DNA from: Hypomyces perniciosus
Taxonomy: Eukaryota; Ascomycota; Sordariomycetes; Hypocreales; Hypocreaceae
Assembly: GCA_008477525.1 (NCBI GenBank)
Contig: SPDT01000013.1
Coordinates: 1,101,501-1,165,500, forward strand
DNA length: 64,000 nt
Reading direction: 5' to 3'
Shown: one piece after another, positions 59,763-64,000 of the stretch
Layout of the letters: every line of letters starts with the position of its first letter
Numbering within the stretch: the first letter of the stretch is position 1
Translations under genes and position numbers: made by a program
The notes under the pieces: model-generated
What the model was told of the DNA's origin: nothing
Database searches by the model: none
What the model saw: the letters and a program-made list of their open reading frames with translations, nothing else

Positions 59763-61582
59763 AAAGAAAAGGTAAAGTTTTTTATAAAAGTTAATTATTG
59801 TTTATATAATAAAAGAATTTAAAGTTTCATTAGCTATATTTTATTAGTAAATAAAAGGTTTTTAATAAATACTAGTTATTAAATAATAATATTAAATTAT
59901 TTAATAAAAGTATACTTAATAAAGGTTTAAGGTATATAGCTATTATCTATTAAAGCGTTTATATTAATATAAATATTATATATAAAAAATAATATAGTTT
60001 ATATTAAAAGGGATTTATTATTTATACATTTAAGTTTAAAGGGTTTTTAATTAATAAAATAATAATAAATTTATTTTAAGATAATAATTTTATTTATAGT
60101 TAACCTTTATTTATAACTTTTAATAAAGGTTAATCTTTTCTTTAATTTATAAATTAAGTCTAGGTTTTTAATACTTAAAGTTAACTAAATTAAAGTAAAT
60201 TAAAACTTAATAAAGTAGCGCTATTATTATTATCTTTATTAATACTTAAAAAGGGTATATTATTTAAGGCCTAGACTTATAGTTTATTTAAATATTATAG
60301 GTAATATTAATATATTATTAAAGTTTAATTATTATACTTTACTATATTATTTTATTACTAACTTTAAAGTATTATTGAATTAAAGTATAGTTTATATAGT
60401 TAAATTTAATAATTTTAGTTTTATATTTAATATAGATGTCCTTAATATATATTCAACTGCCTTTTTTTATTATATTTATTAAATCTATAGGTTATTATTT
60501 TATAGTAAAAGTAAAGTCTTTTAATAATATATTTTTTATAAAAGACTTAAAGGTAAAGTAATAGGGTATATATAATATTTAATTATATTAAATTGCTAAC
60601 TAGCGCTAAAGTAATAGTTTAATTATTTTACTAGTATTAATAATATTACTATTAATATTAATATTACTATTATTAATACTTTGTTTAATATTAGCCTATT
60701 TAAGTAGTATAAAAGGTATTATAATAAATACACTTTTAAAGTTTATTATAAATAGTTTTATAAAGTTAATACTATTTAGCAAAATTAAATTTATTTAATT
60801 TAATTATTTAAGTCTTTATAATATTAATACGCTTTTAAAAGACTTTTATTTTTAAAGCCTTTATTATTTATTTAGCAATTTTAGTATATTTCCTACTTAA
60901 TATAAATAACTTTATTATAAAGTTTTAAGAAGGTTTATTTAATATATATAAATTATTCAAAGACTATAATACCTTTTAAAATAAATTAACTATTTTATAT
61001 TATTTATTAAAATTAATAAAAAGTATTATATTAATTTTTTAATATTATTAGGCAGGGTTATTAAAACTTTTAATAATAGTATTAAAGTCTTTTTATTACA
61101 GTTAATATATATTTCTTTTTTAAAAGACTTGTAATATATAAAATCTTTTTCAATTTAATTAAGAAAATAGATTAATTGCCTGTAAAAGTAATATTAATTT
61201 AAAAATATTAATTAATATATTTTTATTAATATTTAATAATATCCTTTTATTTACTATTAAATTACTTACAGTCTTTGAGTTAATAGTAGTTAAATAGGTT
61301 ATTATTTTTAAGGCTTAATAATAAAGCTATATTTAAAACTTTAACCTAAACTTTAATTTATACTTTAAGGTTTTAATTTTGATTTATTTACTTTAAAAAC
61401 TTTTATTTAAAGGTTTATTTTTATTCTTTTTATTAAATTAAGCCCTTTTTTATTATTTAGCTAAAAAGAATTGAATTAATAATAAAAGTTATTGTCTTTA
61501 ATAATTTTATTTTTTAAATATATATAGTTGCAATTAATACTAGATTTTTATAAGGTTTTAAAAAGAAAAAGGAAAAGTATTA

Positions 61583-61684
61583 GCTTTATAGAAAGCTATA
61601 GCTAGGAATACGTTACGGCCTAGTTATATAACTAGAGTTTATATAACAGGGCATCAATATCGCGTTATAGTTAATGCCGTAACA
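61583..61684 (-). repeat. Element 3, truncated 5' LTR (102 bp)
   Basis: Only the segment from GCTTTATAGAAAGC to GCCGTAACA is left. Directly before it lies sequence equivalent to about 16340 of element 1. Confidence 0.85.
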
Positions 61685-61689
61685 ATACT

Positions 61690-64000
61690 ATATAGTTATA
61701 TAAATAGCTGTAAAGCTTAAAGCTTTATATAAGTTGAAATTGCTGCTATTAATAAAAAAAAGGCTAAGGAATATATAGCTATTTTAAAAGTAATAGCTTT
61801 AAAAAAACAATTAACTAAATCTAGTCTTAGGCTTATAAAGAAAAATAATCTTAAAGGAAAAGATCTCTTTAAACTGCCTGAAACCCTAGGCTAAGTAAAG
61901 GAATAGGGGCCTTATATACCTTAATTACTTAAAAGAATAGGGGGGAATAAGCCTATTAAAGATACCTTTAAAGAGGAAAGGCTTTATATACTTAAGGAAT
62001 CCTATATTACTAAAAGTTTAAAGCTTATTAAATTAATTAAATTAAAGGGAGATACTATTATTAATACTAGTTTTAATAATAAATTATTAAAGCTAGCCCT
62101 TTTATAATATGAAAGACTAAATTATATTAACTTAAATTTATGAACGAAAACTATTAAAATAACTGTAAGAATGTTTAATTTTAATTTTATTAAAAACATT
62201 AAATTTTACTATTTAATATATAATAAAAGAAAAGCTATTAAACGGCTTAATTTAAAGCTAATTACTAATTTACTAGCCTTTTTAATTTATTTAAAAGCTA
62301 ATAATTTCTCTATAAAGTTAATGCTTTATAATAAAGCCTTTATTAATCCTTTAATTATTAATAGAAAATTAAAATATAAGTAGTTATTCCTTTTAAAAGA
62401 TAATAATAAACCTACCTTTTCAACTATTATATACAGCTTTATAAATAGCCTTAAAACTTAATATAATTAGTATTTTAAGGAATTTTATTATAATAATAAA
62501 AAGGAAATTAATTAAAAACTTTAAATTTAGTTTTTTTTTAAGAATTATATATTCCTATAGCAGCATTTATATTTATAAATAAAATAATTTAATAAAATAC
62601 TTTATTAAAGTTTTATTAAATAGGCTTTAGGCTATTATTATAGCAGCTAACCTATTACTATATTTTTAAAATTTTATTATTATTGCAGTTCTTAAATTAA
62701 TTAACTATATAGCTATTATTAATAAAAACTTTACCTTTTATTAAGAATTATATAAAGACCTAGACTTTAATAAAGACTATAAGCCTAATCTATAAAAATA
62801 TAGAATTATTGGCTTCTATTGTAAAGTATTTATTCTGTAAAAATAAAAGGTTAAAGGCTATAAATTAACCTTTAAGATTAAAACTGAAAAACTATTAGTA
62901 GTTTTAGGTAATAATACTTATTTTATTTATATTCTGATTAAATATATAGTCTTTAAATTATTAACTATAAAGCTATATAAAGATAAAATTCCTGAACTTT
63001 ATATCTTAAAGCCTACTATAAGTTAGGATAATAAGGAATTAAAGGGAGAAATAAAGCTAGATTTATTAAATTAAATAATTCCTAGCTTTTAAAATATTAA
63101 TCCTTTACTCTTTAACCCTCGTTTAAAGGGAGTACCCACTACTATTCCCCTTATTCCTATGCCAGTTATATAAGACTCTATAGTTATAAAGGATCCTGTA
63201 AATATAAATATATCCTATTTCCTTTATAATAGCATTAAAAAGCTAGCCTTTTTAGCTGCTGTAGTATAAAACCCTTAACACTTAAGCAAATACTTTATAG
63301 TTTTAATAAAACTAAATAGCTAGGAGCGATTTATAGTAAATTTAACTAGCTAGTTAAATAATATACCTTTACTTTTATTAAGTATAATAGTATTCTTAAA
63401 GGCAAGAATCCTATTATTAATTAATTGGTCTTAAAAATTCAAAAGAATTTAAATAATAGAATAGTTAAATTTAAAGCTAGGCTAATTGCTAAAGGCTTTT
63501 AATAACTAAAAGGAATAGATTTTAACTAAATATTTACCTTAATAGCTATTCCTTTTATTTAACAGCTGTTTCTAACTTTAACTATTATTTATAACTAGGA
63601 AATGAAATAAATTAACTTTATTAATATATTTTTAATAGAATATTTAAAGAAACTATTTTCTTTAACTTCTTTAAAGGGTTTGAAGATTATGCCAGTTAGA
63701 TTTCCTTTAAAATTAAATCTATTTTTAAGAAGCTAGGTTATAACCTTAATATAGATTAGGTTATTTAGTTATAAAAAGCTCTTTATAGTCTTAAACAGTC
63801 CCTTAAAAAAAGGTAATAGGCTTTATAAACTTTAAAAAATAAACTAGGATATAATCCTTTAATTTCTAACTATTATTCTCTATAATCTTAATAATAGTAT
63901 TTTTATTATTACTTATATAAATAACTGTCTTTTTATTAAACTAAATAAAGAAGCTATAGTTTAGCTAAAGCTAGCTTTTAATAAGGTTTATACTATAAAA
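61690..64000 (+). pseudogene. Copia retrotransposon pol relic, cut by window end
   Basis: With RIP stops ignored, the plus-strand frame reads the Ty1/Copia order. Around 62.77-62.96 kb is the integrase C-terminal block (DYKPNL...YRIIGFYCKVFIL...NNTYFIYIL). The RT follows at 63479 onward (RLIAKGF--LKGIDFN, then a region with NWEMK) and ALYSLKQS at 63778-63801. No LTR is seen, so the limits are unknown. It may or may not be the same family as the solo LTR at 5024. The 70-codon open frame at 62171-62383 lies inside this relic and is not a gene. Confidence 0.75.

Larger units (their letters stand above)
48521..61684 (-). mobile_element. Gypsy family A, element 3, with duplication and nested element
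   Basis: The 3' LTR is complete (48521-48692) with the C-rich polypurine complement after it. The 5' LTR is cut to its last 102 bp (61583-61684), fused directly to internal sequence, so about 260 bp of leader and 70 bp of LTR were deleted. The body holds a 1.3-kb tandem duplication (51477-54088) and family C (54301-59762). RT reads YFNN at 51465-51476 (minus). No target duplication is visible at the ends. It is the most AT-shifted of the family A copies. Confidence 0.88.

Noticed and set aside
62171..62383. Plus-strand frame of 70 codons
   Set aside because: Lys/Asn/Ile-rich by base composition and located inside the Copia pol relic.
1..64000. tRNA and rRNA genes
   Set aside because: No cloverleaf with A and B boxes or rRNA-like segment was noticed by eye; a dedicated scan was not possible.

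Overview
The window looks like a chromosome segment from a filamentous ascomycete (Pezizomycotina) with active or past repeat-induced point mutation (RIP). Two long AT-rich blocks (about 1.4-33.2 kb and 47.0-64.0 kb) consist of LTR-retrotransposon relics in which C-to-T and G-to-A changes have turned Gln and Trp codons into stops. Between them lies an island of normal composition (about 33.2-46.9 kb). The island carries an MFS transporter with the fungal DHA1 N-terminal signature, a HET-domain gene, a secreted sedolisin and a FAR1/MULE transposase relic, a typical mix for a fungal accessory or subtelomeric region. The species cannot be told from the sequence.

Left AT block. Balanced sequence without a gene (1-1405) gives way to an unclassified repeat (family R, six copies). 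Copy 1 of R was split by a Gypsy element (family A, element 1, 2086-16765, minus strand, target duplication TTTTT). Element 1 itself holds a Copia-type solo LTR with a chain of hairpins (5024-5289) and a nested Gypsy chromovirus (family B, 7517-15220). Then come a small non-autonomous LTR element with a zinc-finger ORF (18121-19107), R copies 3-6 (19904-22365, one with an 80-bp insertion), unassigned AT-rich DNA, a complete but RIP-inactivated family A element on the plus strand (24684-31387), and an unrecognised protein relic (to 32460).

Gene island. The MFS gene (33422-35156, minus) and a small isochorismatase-fold gene (35788-36357, plus) are divergently transcribed from a 631-bp shared region. 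The MFS gene needs a GC-AG intron to be read through. The isochorismatase-fold protein has Ile where cysteine hydrolases have their nucleophile. Downstream lie a truncated MULE transposase, an LRR/F-box-like remnant, a sedolisin (tripeptidyl peptidase) gene broken only by one amber codon, an intact HET-domain gene of 875 codons, a C-terminal scrap of a rhodopsin-domain membrane protein, and a broken conserved-looking gene of unknown function. The island is edged by inverted copies of a roughly 85-120 bp sequence containing telomere-like CCCTAA motifs (32582-32699 and 47235-47340).

Right AT block. A 5'-truncated piece of family A (47340-48380) is followed by family A element 3 (48521-61684, minus). 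Element 3 has an internal 1.3-kb tandem duplication, a truncated 5' LTR and a nested third Gypsy family (C, 54301-59762). A Copia pol relic (about 61.7-64.0 kb) runs off the end of the window.

The intact coding potential is therefore the MFS transporter, the isochorismatase-like protein and the HET protein. The rest is a layered record of insertion, RIP and decay. I found no CRISPR array, rRNA or tRNA.
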